Below, piece after piece: positions 6,833-13,457 of a stretch of 17,255 bases of DNA. Each line of letters begins with the position of its first letter. Within the stretch, counting starts at the first letter, position 1. The notes beneath the pieces are model-generated. The model searched no databases. It had not been told where the DNA came from and saw only the letters and a program-made list of their open reading frames with translations. The DNA lies in the NCBI GenBank assembly GCA_958439155.1, contig CAUBUJ010000019.1:1-17255 (forward strand). Direction: 5' to 3'. Both the position numbers and the translations under genes were made by a program. This DNA comes from an uncultured Veillonellaceae bacterium. Its GTDB lineage: Bacteria > Bacillota > Negativicutes > Veillonellales > Dialisteraceae.

Positions 6833-7260
6833 TTCGAAACCCCTCTGAATACCGGCATTTCCGGTACTTTATACTCATACTCTCCCTGCTCGATCCGCAC
6901 AGCCTGCGGCGCGCAGAGAAGCACATTGCCTCCGTAAAGCTCGATCGTCCCGTGAAGGAGGCACACCGCGCCGCTCACGAAATCAAGAATCCGCTGTCCC
7001 AGATCTTCATCCACCTCCATGAGACGGATGAAAACAGTCTTCCCCTCTTCGAGAGACTGCACGATGAACCGGGCATCCTTGTACTCATGAGGCGTGCAGA
7101 TGAGCATTTCCATGGGCCGCACCGCCCGCGCCGCCTGGGACGGAAGATGACTTTCCTCTTCCGCCGGAGAATACTCTTCCTGCTCCAGCCGTTCATCAGG
7201 ATCACGGAAGGCATCCAGAAAATGGTCCATCCAGGCCAGCACACGGTCAACGAGAGTCAT
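6829..7260 (-). CDS. sepF: SepF-like cell division protein, second paralogue
   Basis: 143 residues from the ATG at 7260, which has AGGAA 7 nt upstream; an in-frame ATG at 7293 would add 11 residues but lacks that support. SepF proteins tie FtsZ filaments to the membrane and polymerise into rings. The first 18 residues (MTLVDRVLAWMDHFLDAF) can form the membrane-binding amphipathic helix. An acidic linker follows, then the SepF domain at about 50-130: MEMLICTPHEYKDARFIVQS, then GKTVFIRLMEVDEDLGQRIL, DFVSGAVCLLHGTIELYGGN and VLLCAPQAV. This is the core SepF layout, including the conserved DFxxG-type segment. The gene overlaps the end of sepF1 by 14 nt and proC by 4 nt. It is well diverged from sepF1, so the duplication looks old. 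Confidence 0.88.
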   Translation of the reverse strand: MTLVDRVLAWMDHFLDAFRDPDERLEQEEYSPAEEESHLPSQAARAVRPMEMLICTPHEYKDARFIVQSLEEGKTVFIRLMEVDEDLGQRILDFVSGAVCLLHGTIELYGGNVLLCAPQAVRIEQGEYEYKVPEMPVFRGVSK

Positions 7261-7780
7261 GATCCGTTCCTGGGAAATTCCACTGGGGCACATCCATCGT
7301 AGGCGCGCCTTCCGGAGCCGCAGCCGCTGACGGCGCCGCAGAAGGAGCCGGCGCGGAATAGGCGGTAAAGTTTTCCTTATCTACAGACATATTGGTGGGC
7401 GCGCAGAGGAAAATGGTATCGCTGATCCGTTCTACCTCTCCGTCCAGCGCGTACAGTACGCCCTGGACAAAATTGGTGATCCGCTCTGCCTCGGCAGGAT
7501 CGGTCTTTTCCATATTCATCACCACCGCTTTGCCTTCCCGGATGTAATCGGCGATTTTTTTCGCGTCTTTGCTCGTATCCGGATTGACCACCATGATGGC
7601 GTAAGGCTTGGCCGCGGACGGCACCGCAGTCCTGGCAGCGCTCCTCACCGCTGCCGGACGGGCCGCCACAGACGCGGCAGGATTCTCTCTCTGGGACTCT
7701 TCCTGTTCATATTCCTGATCATCCAGGTCCCGTTCCGTAAAACTTTCCTTAAATTTATTGAGACTATCTTTGAGATTCAT
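7247..7780 (-). CDS. sepF: SepF cell division protein, first paralogue
   Basis: A membrane anchor for FtsZ that builds the septum together with FtsA-type factors. I place the start at the ATG at 7780 (MNLKDSLNKF): AGGA ends 9 nt before it, whereas the upstream ATG at 7789 abuts the same AGGA. This gives 177 residues. Order of parts: amphipathic N-terminal helix (1-15), acidic and Ala/Arg-rich linker (about 16-57), SepF domain at about 58-135 (YAIMVVNPDTSKDAKKIADY, GKAVVMNMEKTDPAEAERIT, NFVQGVLYALDGEVERISD, TIFLCAPTNMSV), then an unusual Ala/Pro-rich tail of about 40 residues ending VPQWNFPGTDHDSR. The gene starts just after the yggS stop and overlaps sepF2 by 14 nt, so all are likely made from one message. 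Confidence 0.94.
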   Translation of the reverse strand: MNLKDSLNKFKESFTERDLDDQEYEQEESQRENPAASVAARPAAVRSAARTAVPSAAKPYAIMVVNPDTSKDAKKIADYIREGKAVVMNMEKTDPAEAERITNFVQGVLYALDGEVERISDTIFLCAPTNMSVDKENFTAYSAPAPSAAPSAAAAPEGAPTMDVPQWNFPGTDHDSR

Positions 7781-7798
7781 CGGTTTCATTCCTCATTT

Positions 7799-8488
7799 TT
7801 AACGGTAATCCCGCTCTCCGAAGATGGCTGTGCCGATGCGTACCATCGTCGCCCCTTCTTCGACAGCGATTTCAAAATCATTGGTCATTCCCATGGAAAG
7901 GAGCGTTATCTCTCCTTGGGGAAATTCTTTTTTCATCTCTTCCCACATGGCATGGGCCTTGCGGAAAACAGGTCTTGTTCTCTCCGGATCCTCATAATGG
8001 GGCGCCATGCACATGAGTCCGCGGACTCGGATATGGGGGAGACTCCCTGCCAGAGCCGACGCCTGGCGGAGCGCCTCCGGGGCAAAGCCGTACTTGGATG
8101 CTTCTCCGGAAATATTAAATTCCAGCAGCACCTCCTGGCATTTTCCCAGTTCTTCCGCGCGGCGGTCAATCTCCCGGAGAATCTCTTCGGAATCGGCGGA
8201 CTGGATCATATCGGCCATAGCCACAGCCTTTCTCACTTTATTCCGCTGCAAATGGCCCTGCAGATTCCACCGCACAGGGAGATGTCCCATACGCTGCTTT
8301 TCTTCCATTTCCTGAACGCGGTTTTCTCCCACCTCAGTCACGCCGAGACGGACCGCTTCTTCCATGGCCTCAAAAGGATGAAATTTGGTAACTGCCACGA
8401 GCACCACATCCTGATGGTACGGTGACCTTGCCCGGGCCGCGGCGATCCGTTCCCGGACAGCAGTCAAATGCTCTTCAATATTCCACAT
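7799..8488 (-). CDS. yggS: YggS/YlmE-family PLP-binding protein
   Basis: A cytoplasmic single-domain TIM-barrel protein that binds pyridoxal 5'-phosphate and keeps B6 and amino-acid pools balanced; it has no known catalytic turnover. Its 229 residues match the family. The PLP lysine is K35 in VAVTK, followed by GENRVQE at 54-60, WNLQGHLQRNK at 74-84 (usually WHFIGxLQxNK) and a C-terminal phosphate-binding stretch SMGMTNDFEIA...VRIGTAIFG. The family usually has SMGMSxD there, so Thr-Asn is a mild change. It is the first gene of the ylm cluster, as ylmE is in Bacillus, and is preceded by an extended -10 promoter with a leader of about 90 nt. Confidence 0.95.
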   Translation of the reverse strand: MWNIEEHLTAVRERIAAARARSPYHQDVVLVAVTKFHPFEAMEEAVRLGVTEVGENRVQEMEEKQRMGHLPVRWNLQGHLQRNKVRKAVAMADMIQSADSEEILREIDRRAEELGKCQEVLLEFNISGEASKYGFAPEALRQASALAGSLPHIRVRGLMCMAPHYEDPERTRPVFRKAHAMWEEMKKEFPQGEITLLSMGMTNDFEIAVEEGATMVRIGTAIFGERDYR

Positions 8489-8587
8489 GGCTGTGCCTCT
8501 TTGCTCTATTTTCAGAAAACGATTCTATCATTTTCCCCTGATCTATCCCATTTTTTCAAAAAACAAAACAGGATACACCTTTGAATT

Positions 8588-8596
8588 ATTATAACA
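8588..8596 (-). promoter_or_regulatory. Extended -10 promoter for the yggS-sepF cluster
   Basis: The minus strand reads TGTTATAAT, a full extended -10 (TG-n-TATAAT). No good -35 lies 16-18 nt upstream. The inferred start of transcription is near 8581, about 90 nt before the yggS ATG. Confidence 0.6.
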
Positions 8597-8760
8597 TAAA
8601 AAAGTCAGGAGGCCCCTGTAAAATCCCTTTGATTCCGCGGGAAGAAGGATGTGAAAAAACAAATGCCCTGGAAAATTTTTTCCCATCGAACTGTCTTTTT
8701 ACGCTGCCGCCGTCATCGCATAAAAGAGCCTGCCCTATGTTTCATCACACCAGGCAATAG

Positions 8761-8822
8761 AAAAGCCGCCGTTATGGCGGCAGTGATAAAAAAGCCGGCC
8801 CTTCCAAAAGCGGGAGGCCGGC
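8761..8822 (-). terminator. Tandem hairpin terminator after the dGTPase gene
   Basis: In minus-strand order, GCCGGCC/GGCCGGC (8816-8822 with 8794-8800) is followed by six T (8788-8793). A second hairpin then follows, GCCGCC/GGCGGC (8776-8781 with 8765-8770, loop ATAAC), ending in TTTT. The first alone is a good Rho-independent terminator; the second is a back-up. Confidence 0.85.
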
Positions 8823-8843
8823 GAAAATTGTATAGTATGGATT

Positions 8844-9833
8844 TCAGTAATTCCAGTAGCGCGGGACAAAAATATCCTGGAAAAGAGCGATGGCGTGATT
8901 GTCGGTGAGGCCGGAAATGAGATCGATCACTGCCTGATTCTGGTCTTTTGCCAATTTTTTCTGCTCCTCCGGAATTTCTTCGGGATGCTTCATATAGTAC
9001 TGGTAAAGCATCTGCACCACCTGGTAGCCCCGGTTTCTGTCCGGCGTGAGCTCCGGCGAGAGGTAGACCCGCTCAAACATGAACTGGCGGAATTCAAGGA
9101 GTGTCTCGTCCCCTTCTTTTGACATATGAATCTGGTGATCCGTCAGGACACTTCCAATGAGGTCTGTCACCATGGAGGTAATCATTTCCGAATGGGTCGT
9201 CCCGAAAAGGCGGCGCACATGGTCCGGCAGGTCCTCCGCGGTGAGAAGCCCTGCCGCCTCGGCATCGTCAAAATCATGGCAGAGGTAGGCGATGCGGTCG
9301 GCGTACTTCACGAGCCGCCCTTCGAGGGTTTTTGCCTTCCCCGCTCCATTGTGATTCACCATGCCGTCCCGCACGGCCCAGGTCAGATTGAGGCCCTGCC
9401 CATGTTTTTCCAGCACCTCCACAATGCGCACGCTCTGCTCATTGTGACGGAAATGGCCGCAAATATCATTGAGCGCCGATTCCCCCACATGGCCGAAAGG
9501 GGTATGCCCCAGATCATGGCCAAAGGCGATCGCTTCCACCAGGTCCTCGTTGAGACGGAGCGCCCGCGCCATGGTACGGCCAATCTGGGCCACCTCGAGG
9601 GTATGGGTCATGCGCGTCCGGTAATGATCCCCCTGGGGCGCGATGTAAACCTGTGTTTTATGCTTCATCCGGCGGAAGAAATTGCTGTGAAGAATCCGGT
9701 CCCGGTCCCGCTGGTACGGCGTACGGAGAGGACACTCCTCCTCCGGCCGGTCCCGCCGGGCATCCCTGGAATGCGCCGCCAGCGGAGACAGCAGCTGATC
9801 CTCCCACGATTCAGTACGCTCACGGATATTCAT
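8844..9833 (-). CDS. dgt: dGTP triphosphohydrolase (HD-domain dNTPase)
   Basis: Hydrolyses dGTP (and, in related short forms, other dNTPs) to the nucleoside and tripolyphosphate, trimming dNTP pools. 329 residues fits the short dGTPase-like branch rather than the roughly 500-residue E. coli Dgt. The metal-binding HD set is intact: H77 in RTRMTHTLEV, H106-D107 in FGHDLGHTPFGH, and D179 in KYADRIAYLCHDFDDA. The conserved N-terminal segment RTPYQRDRDRILHSNFFRRM (37-56) and TQVY are typical. A strong ribosome binding site (AAAGGAGGAG) lies 7 nt before the ATG. The gene stands alone; upstream, TATAAA on the minus strand near 9860 is a weak promoter candidate. The upkeep of dNTP pools suits the nearby thyA-folA genes, but they are in a separate unit. 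Confidence 0.93.
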   Translation of the reverse strand: MNIRERTESWEDQLLSPLAAHSRDARRDRPEEECPLRTPYQRDRDRILHSNFFRRMKHKTQVYIAPQGDHYRTRMTHTLEVAQIGRTMARALRLNEDLVEAIAFGHDLGHTPFGHVGESALNDICGHFRHNEQSVRIVEVLEKHGQGLNLTWAVRDGMVNHNGAGKAKTLEGRLVKYADRIAYLCHDFDDAEAAGLLTAEDLPDHVRRLFGTTHSEMITSMVTDLIGSVLTDHQIHMSKEGDETLLEFRQFMFERVYLSPELTPDRNRGYQVVQMLYQYYMKHPEEIPEEQKKLAKDQNQAVIDLISGLTDNHAIALFQDIFVPRYWNY

Positions 9834-9904
9834 AGAAATCTCCTCCTTTTGATGGTCATATTTTTTATATTCTTAGCATATCACAAGAAAAAGAAAATAG
9901 GGAT

Positions 9905-10120
9905 GGGCTCCATGGCCGGGGCTTGCAGGAAGTGCGTCATTGCGGCGAGGCCCGCGGTCTGAGGCCGAAGGTCAAAGGCGGATGGTGCGTCATGGGAGCG
10001 GAACCCCATGACGCACACCACCCAGCCCGCTTAGCGTTTGAAAGCAAAAACTTCCGCCGCCCATTTTTTTGAGGCGGCACCACCCCTCTCAACTTTAAAC
10101 TCTCAACTCTAAACTTCCGC
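9905..10120 (+). repeat. Composite intergenic repeat with a 12-bp hairpin
   Basis: In order: block GGGCTCCATG, 16 nt, AGTGCGTCATT (9905-9941), shared with copies at 16953 and 5018; heptads GGTCTGA, GGCCGAA, GGTCAAA, GGCGGAT (9956-9983); a perfect stem GTGCGTCATGGG/CCCATGACGCAC (9985-9996 with 10005-10016); hairpin GCCGCC/GGCGGC (10056-10061 with 10073-10078); then AGAGTTG-type heptads on the minus strand (10085-10117). The last two parts match the right end of the 5872-6042 element, so at least two repeat modules are joined here. Confidence 0.8.
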
Positions 10121-10131
10121 CCCCATAACAC

Positions 10132-10162
10132 AAAAAAAGAACTCCCCATCACTGGAGAGTTC
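10132..10162 (-). terminator. Rho-independent terminator after the aldehyde dehydrogenase gene
   Basis: On the minus strand GAACTCTCC, loop AGTGAT, GGGGAGTTC (9 bp, one G-T) is followed by seven T. It lies 20 nt past the stop codon. Confidence 0.9.
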
Positions 10163-10182
10163 CTTTTGTACAGCCTATGCTG

Positions 10183-11673
10183 TTATTTTACGTCGTAGAG
10201 ACCTGCCACGCCTTCTTTGAGGTTGATCAGGATGTTCTTTGTCTGGCTGTAGTGTTCGAGCATCACCTTGTGGGTTTCACGGCCGATGCCGGATTTCTTG
10301 TAGCCGCCGAACGGAGCGCCTGCAGGAATCTGGTTGTACGTATTCACCCATACACGGCCGGTATGTACGCCGCGGGATACTTTGAGAGCGGTATTCAGAT
10401 TGGTGGTGAATACGCCGCCGCCCAGGCCGTATTCGCTGTCATTGGCCAGAGCGATCACTTCATCAGCGGTCTTAAACTTCTGGATGACTACGACCGGTCC
10501 GAAGATTTCTTCCTGGCATACACGGAGGCCATTGCCCTTGGTGTCTTCCAGAATGGTAGGACGTACGAAGAAGCCTTTGTCACAGCCGTTTTCGGTGTAA
10601 CGCTCGCCGCCGGCGAGGACCTTGCAGCCTTCTTCCTGGCCGATCTTTACATATTTCAGGACCTTGTCCATCTGGCTCTTGTAAATCACAGCGCCCAGCT
10701 GGGTGGAAGGATCGGTAGGATCGCCGATCTTGACCGCGTTGAAGGAAGCGACGAGGCGTTTTACGAATTCATCGTAAATGCCTTCCTGTACGAATACACG
10801 GGAGCCTGCGCAGCAGACCTGGCCCTGGTTAAAGAGAATGCCGATCTGTACGCCTTCGAGAGCCTGTTCGATATCGCAGTCATCGAAAATCATGTTGGCA
10901 GACTTGCCGCCCAGTTCAAGGGTAGCCGGAATCATCTTGTCGCATGCTGCCTGGTATACACCGTGACCAATCTGGGTGGAGCCGGTGAATGCGAGCTTGT
11001 CCAGATCCGGATGATCGAGGAGGAACTGGCCGGACTTGGAGCCTGCGCCGGTGATGAGGTTCAGCACGCCCTTCGGGAGTACGTCCTGGATGAGGCGGAT
11101 CAGTTCGAGAACGGACAGGGACGTATGGGAGGACGGCTTCAGAACGATGGTGTCCCCTGCGGCAAGAGCCGGAGCGAGTTTCCAGCAAGCCATAAGGAAG
11201 GGGAAGTTCCACGGAATGACCTGGCCTACAACGCCGATCGGTTCACGGAGAACAAGGGAGAGAGTATTGTCGTCGAGCATGGTCGCGGTGCCTTCGTCAG
11301 CGCGGATGCAGCCGGCGAAGTAACGGAAGTGGTCAGCGCCCATGGGAATATCGACGGTGGAAGTTTCACGGATCGGCTTGCCGTTGTCCAGAGTTTCTAC
11401 GAGAGCCAGGTGCGCCGCGTTCTGATCAATAATATCAGCGATTTTGAGGAGCAGGTTCTGCCGTTCAATCGGGCTGGTCTTGCGGTAGGATTCGAGCGCT
11501 TTGTGCGCAGCCTTTACTGCTGCGTCTACGTCTTCCTTGGTGGCTTCCGCGCATTTCGCGAGGATTTCGCCGGTCGCCGGATTGTGCGCTTCGAAGGTAG
11601 CGCCGTCAGAAGCGGCTACCCACTGGCCGTCAATGAAGAGGCCGTACTGTTCCTGAAGATTTGCTTTTGCCAT
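10183..11673 (-). CDS. NAD(P)-dependent aldehyde dehydrogenase, AldB/ExaC-like
   Basis: Oxidises an aldehyde to the acid in the cytoplasm. I place the start at the ATG at 11673 (MAKANLQEQYG), which has AAAGGA 9 nt upstream and gives 496 residues, the usual family length; upstream in-frame ATGs at 11757 and 11682 are worse placed. The N-terminal part binds the cofactor (VIPWNFPFLMACWK, KPSSHTS, FTGSTQIG). The catalytic pair is the Glu in LELGGKSAN (about E253) and the Cys in NQGQVCCAGSR (about C287). The C-terminus GRVWVNTYNQIPAGAPFGGY, KKSGIGRETHK and MLEHYSQTKN resembles E. coli AldB and Pseudomonas ExaC, which favour acetaldehyde; that substrate is inference. It is a single-gene unit with a strong promoter and operator-like palindromes upstream. 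Unlike its neighbours, its minus-strand coding sequence leaves a 521-codon ORF on the other strand, a side effect of codon bias. Confidence 0.94.
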   Translation of the reverse strand: MAKANLQEQYGLFIDGQWVAASDGATFEAHNPATGEILAKCAEATKEDVDAAVKAAHKALESYRKTSPIERQNLLLKIADIIDQNAAHLALVETLDNGKPIRETSTVDIPMGADHFRYFAGCIRADEGTATMLDDNTLSLVLREPIGVVGQVIPWNFPFLMACWKLAPALAAGDTIVLKPSSHTSLSVLELIRLIQDVLPKGVLNLITGAGSKSGQFLLDHPDLDKLAFTGSTQIGHGVYQAACDKMIPATLELGGKSANMIFDDCDIEQALEGVQIGILFNQGQVCCAGSRVFVQEGIYDEFVKRLVASFNAVKIGDPTDPSTQLGAVIYKSQMDKVLKYVKIGQEEGCKVLAGGERYTENGCDKGFFVRPTILEDTKGNGLRVCQEEIFGPVVVIQKFKTADEVIALANDSEYGLGGGVFTTNLNTALKVSRGVHTGRVWVNTYNQIPAGAPFGGYKKSGIGRETHKVMLEHYSQTKNILINLKEGVAGLYDVK

Positions 11674-11737
11674 GTGAGTCATTCCTTTCATTTCATCAGT
11701 GGACTGGGAGAAAACTCCTGTATCAATATAAAGGGCA

Positions 11738-11762
11738 AATAAGTGTATACTTGTCACTTATT
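11738..11762 (-). promoter_or_regulatory. Leader inverted repeat of the aldehyde dehydrogenase gene
   Basis: AATAAGTG (11738-11745) and CACTTATT (11755-11762) are perfect inverted repeats 9 nt apart, about 20 nt downstream of the predicted transcription start. This may be a repressor site or a 5' UTR hairpin. A TATTCAA half-site lies directly beside it at 11764-11770. Confidence 0.4.
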
Positions 11763-11787
11763 GTATTCAACTTGTTTGCATGGCTGT

Positions 11788-11816
11788 ATTATAGCACCCT
11801 TCCAGTCGATATTCAA
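11788..11816 (-). promoter_or_regulatory. Promoter of the aldehyde dehydrogenase gene
   Basis: The minus strand reads -35 TTGAAT (11811-11816), a 17-nt spacer, then -10 TATAAT (11788-11793) preceded by TGC, an extended -10. This is the best sigma-70-type promoter in the window. It predicts a leader of about 108 nt. Confidence 0.8.
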
Positions 11817-11827
11817 TATTTTGAATA
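11810..11827. promoter_or_regulatory. Operator-like palindrome over the -35 box
   Basis: TATTCAA, TATT, TTGAATA is a perfect 7-bp inverted repeat that covers the -35 hexamer of the aldehyde dehydrogenase promoter. This is the position expected for a repressor site. The regulator is unknown; the sequence does not match the Rex or FNR consensus. Confidence 0.45.
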
Positions 11828-11856
11828 CATAAATCTGCAATTATTTTTTTCAATAT

Positions 11857-11892
11857 AAAAAGCCCCAATTCTAGTAAAAAGAATGGGGCTTT
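11857..11892 (-). terminator. Terminator of the recQ-thyA-folA operon
   Basis: AAAGCCCC-A-ATTC (11859-11871) pairs with GAAT-GGGGCTTT (11881-11892): 12 bp with a single bulged A and a 9-nt loop. On the minus strand it ends in TTTTT. It lies 84 nt past the stop of the small membrane protein gene. Confidence 0.8.
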
Positions 11893-11899
11893 GGCATGC

Positions 11900-11969
11900 A
11901 GCTTTTAGCTTTTAGCTTTTAGCTTTTGGCTGTTAGCTTTTAGCTGTTGGCTGACAGCTGTCAGCTGAT
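11900..11969 (+). repeat. Heptad tandem repeat array, AGCTTTT to AGCTGTC
   Basis: Ten in-phase 7-nt units: AGCTTTT four times, GGCTGTT, AGCTTTT, AGCTGTT, GGCTGAC, AGCTGTC, AGCTGAT. It has exactly the length (70 nt) and unit number of the array at 52-121. It starts a few bases after the terminator and ends 7 nt before the small membrane protein stop codon. Confidence 0.9.
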
Positions 11970-11975
11970 GCAGAG

Positions 11976-12104
11976 TTATCTTTTTTTCCCGGTGACCATG
12001 TCGAAAAGACGGCGTCCCACGAAGAAAACCATGGCAGCGAGGGCAAATACCATGACGATGGTGAGAGGCCATCCGTAAATGGCAGCGATTTGTTCAAGAG
12101 TCAT
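11976..12104 (-). CDS. Small single-span membrane protein, 42 residues
   Basis: Not recognised, but well supported as a gene. The ATG at 12104 has AAGGAG 7 nt upstream and the frame runs 42 codons to TAA. Residues 1-12 are mildly polar (MTLEQIAAIYGW). Residues 13-30 are an uninterrupted hydrophobic helix (PLTIVMVFALAAMVFFVG). The tail RRLFDMVTGKKR is strongly basic, so by the positive-inside rule the C-terminus should face the cytoplasm. It begins 36 nt after the folA stop and ends before the operon terminator, so it is probably the last gene of the recQ-thyA-folA operon. It could be a small regulator or a subunit of a membrane complex; nothing in the sequence decides. Confidence 0.72.
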   Translation of the reverse strand: MTLEQIAAIYGWPLTIVMVFALAAMVFFVGRRLFDMVTGKKR

Positions 12105-12140
12105 TGCGGTTCTCCTTATGCAAATGAAGGGGGAGGGAAA

Positions 12141-12620
12141 TCAGCGGATTCTTTGATAGGTGACGAAGCGGTGCGGCACAGCGCCGGCTTCTCCTTCTTC
12201 TTCCTCGGTCAGTTTCCACTCTTTTTTGTCGAAATGAGGAAAGAAGGCGTCCCCGTCATAGTCTTTTTCAATTTCCGTCAGGGCCAGTCGATCCGCGTAA
12301 GGCAGGAGGATCTGGTAGATCTCTCCGCCGCCGATGACGAAATTTTCTCCCTCCGGGAGTTTCGCCAGAAGCTCTTCTGGGGAATGGCAGAGGGTTACTC
12401 CTTCCGGCACGGCATAGTCTGTATTTCTTGTGAGGACATAGTGGGCGCGCCCGGGCAGAAGTTTGGGCAGGCTTTCAAAGGTTTTCCGTCCCATAATGAT
12501 GGCACGGCCCATGGTGAGTCGCTTGAACCGGCGAAGATCGTCCGGGAGGTGCCAGATGAGCCGGTTGTCCCGGCCGATGACGCCATTGGCCGCGACGGCA
12601 GCGATCATAGTGAGTGTCAT
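12141..12620 (-). CDS. folA: Dihydrofolate reductase
   Basis: Reduces dihydrofolate to tetrahydrofolate with NADPH, restoring the cofactor that ThyA oxidises. 159 residues is the size of E. coli FolA. The active-site segment is IWHLPDDLRRFK (22-33), with W23 and D28 corresponding to E. coli W22 and D27. The NADPH site is seen in MGRKTFESLP (43-52) and in VIGGGEIYQILLPYADRLAL, with the conserved glycines at 97-99. The start overlaps the thyA stop by 4 nt (ATGA) and has GGAGG 7 nt upstream inside thyA, so the pair is translationally coupled. The C-terminal half holds an acidic run (EEEEGE). Confidence 0.97.
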   Translation of the reverse strand: MTLTMIAAVAANGVIGRDNRLIWHLPDDLRRFKRLTMGRAIIMGRKTFESLPKLLPGRAHYVLTRNTDYAVPEGVTLCHSPEELLAKLPEGENFVIGGGEIYQILLPYADRLALTEIEKDYDGDAFFPHFDKKEWKLTEEEEGEAGAVPHRFVTYQRIR

Positions 12621-13411
12621 ACCGATACCTCCATGGGAAGTTTGCCCAGATGCTCGTAATGGTCGAGCTGGATATCTTCCGGCTGGAAATCATAGAAATT
12701 GGTAATCTCTGGATTCAGCACCAGCTTCGGCGCGGGAAGCGATGCCGGCAGGCGGGCGAGCTCCGTCCGGAGGGCGGCTACGTGGTTTTCATAAATATGG
12801 GCGTTATTGATCACATGGGTGAAGAGCCCCGGCCGCAGCCCTGATACCTGGGCAATCATGCAGATGAGGGCGGCATACTGGGTGAAATTGAAAGGCACGC
12901 CCAGACCCATATCGCCGGAACGCTGCACCAGCATGCAGTTGAGGCGGCCGCTTGCGGAGACGTCCCACATAGTGAGAAACGCGCAGGGCTGGAGGGCCAT
13001 GTCAGGCAGATCTTCCACATTCCACATAGAGACTACCATGCGCCGGCTCTGGGGATCTTTTTTCAGCGTCGCAAGGAGCGTGTCTACCTGATGGTACTTG
13101 GCGAGCTGGTAGCCGTAGGCCTTGCCAATGGTACCGTCCGGACGCTGCCACTCGTCCCATACGTGGCAGTTCCACTGCTGGAGGAGGCGCACGTCATTGG
13201 ACTGCTTCTGCCAGATCCAGAGAATTTCCTTCACCGCCGTTTTGAAGGCCACAAATTTGGTCGTAAGAATGGGAAATTCTTTTTCCAGGTCAAACTGCAT
13301 GATCTGGTGAGGCAGTTTGTACGCAGGCATGCCGGTCCGGTTCTGCCCGAGCGCCCCATCCTCCAGGATGCGCTCTACGATGGATAAATATTGTGTATCC
13401 GCACTGCTCAT
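12617..13411 (-). CDS. thyA: Thymidylate synthase (ThyA type)
   Basis: Methylates dUMP to dTMP with methylenetetrahydrofolate, releasing dihydrofolate. 264 residues equals E. coli ThyA. The nucleophile is C143 in MALQPCAFL. Phosphate-binding arginines are in NRTG (24-27) and SRR (122-124), and the signature QRSGDMGLGVPFN spans 163-175, followed by INNAHIYENH near 215. The early loop usually reads RTGTGT but here reads RTGMPAYKLP. The ribosome binding site is AAAGGA, about 8 nt from the ATG. recQ ends 38 nt upstream. The minus strand at 13449-13457 reads TGTTATAAG, a near-consensus extended -10 over the recQ stop, so thyA-folA may also have their own promoter. Confidence 0.97.
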   Translation of the reverse strand: MSSADTQYLSIVERILEDGALGQNRTGMPAYKLPHQIMQFDLEKEFPILTTKFVAFKTAVKEILWIWQKQSNDVRLLQQWNCHVWDEWQRPDGTIGKAYGYQLAKYHQVDTLLATLKKDPQSRRMVVSMWNVEDLPDMALQPCAFLTMWDVSASGRLNCMLVQRSGDMGLGVPFNFTQYAALICMIAQVSGLRPGLFTHVINNAHIYENHVAALRTELARLPASLPAPKLVLNPEITNFYDFQPEDIQLDHYEHLGKLPMEVSV

Positions 13412-13448
13412 GAATGGTTCCTTTCCAAACAGGGGCTGGTCCCGCTGC

Positions 13449-13457
13449 CTTATAACA
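13449..13457 (-). promoter_or_regulatory. Possible internal promoter for thyA-folA
   Basis: The minus strand reads TGTTATAAG, one base off the extended -10 consensus. It overlaps the recQ stop codon and would give a leader of about 30 nt before the thyA ATG. No -35 is evident. Confidence 0.3.

Larger units (their letters stand above)
8489..8843. other. Gap between yggS and the dGTPase gene
   Basis: 355 nt with no credible gene. It contains the yggS promoter (8588-8596), then about 160 nt with no recognised signal, then two hairpins forming the dGTPase terminator region (8761-8822). The heptad repeats found in most other gaps are absent here. Confidence 0.6.
9834..10182. other. Repeat-filled gap between dGTPase and aldehyde dehydrogenase genes
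   Basis: 349 nt without a gene. It holds the AT-rich dGTPase promoter region (9834-9904), a composite repeat (9905-10120) and the aldehyde dehydrogenase terminator (10132-10162). Nearly every base from 9905 on belongs to a repeat or hairpin. Confidence 0.75.
11674..11975. other. Regulatory gap upstream of the aldehyde dehydrogenase gene
   Basis: 302 nt with no gene. From the dehydrogenase outward it holds a leader inverted repeat (11738-11762), a promoter (11788-11816), an operator-like palindrome (11810-11827), a terminator for the recQ operon (11857-11892) and a heptad array (11900-11969). Confidence 0.75.

Noticed and set aside
7261..7293. Longer sepF2 start at 7293
   Set aside because: The extra 11 residues lie before a better ribosome binding site (AGGAA) placed for the ATG at 7260, and they would break the expected N-terminal amphipathic helix.
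8651..8908. 85-codon plus-strand ORF with a GTG start and AGAAGGA upstream
   Set aside because: Its second half reads through the two terminator hairpins and then into the antisense of the dGTPase gene. Composition is very basic with no domain.
10177..11742. 521-codon plus-strand ORF
   Set aside because: It is antisense to the aldehyde dehydrogenase gene, whose catalytic motifs are complete. The long frame reflects codon bias.
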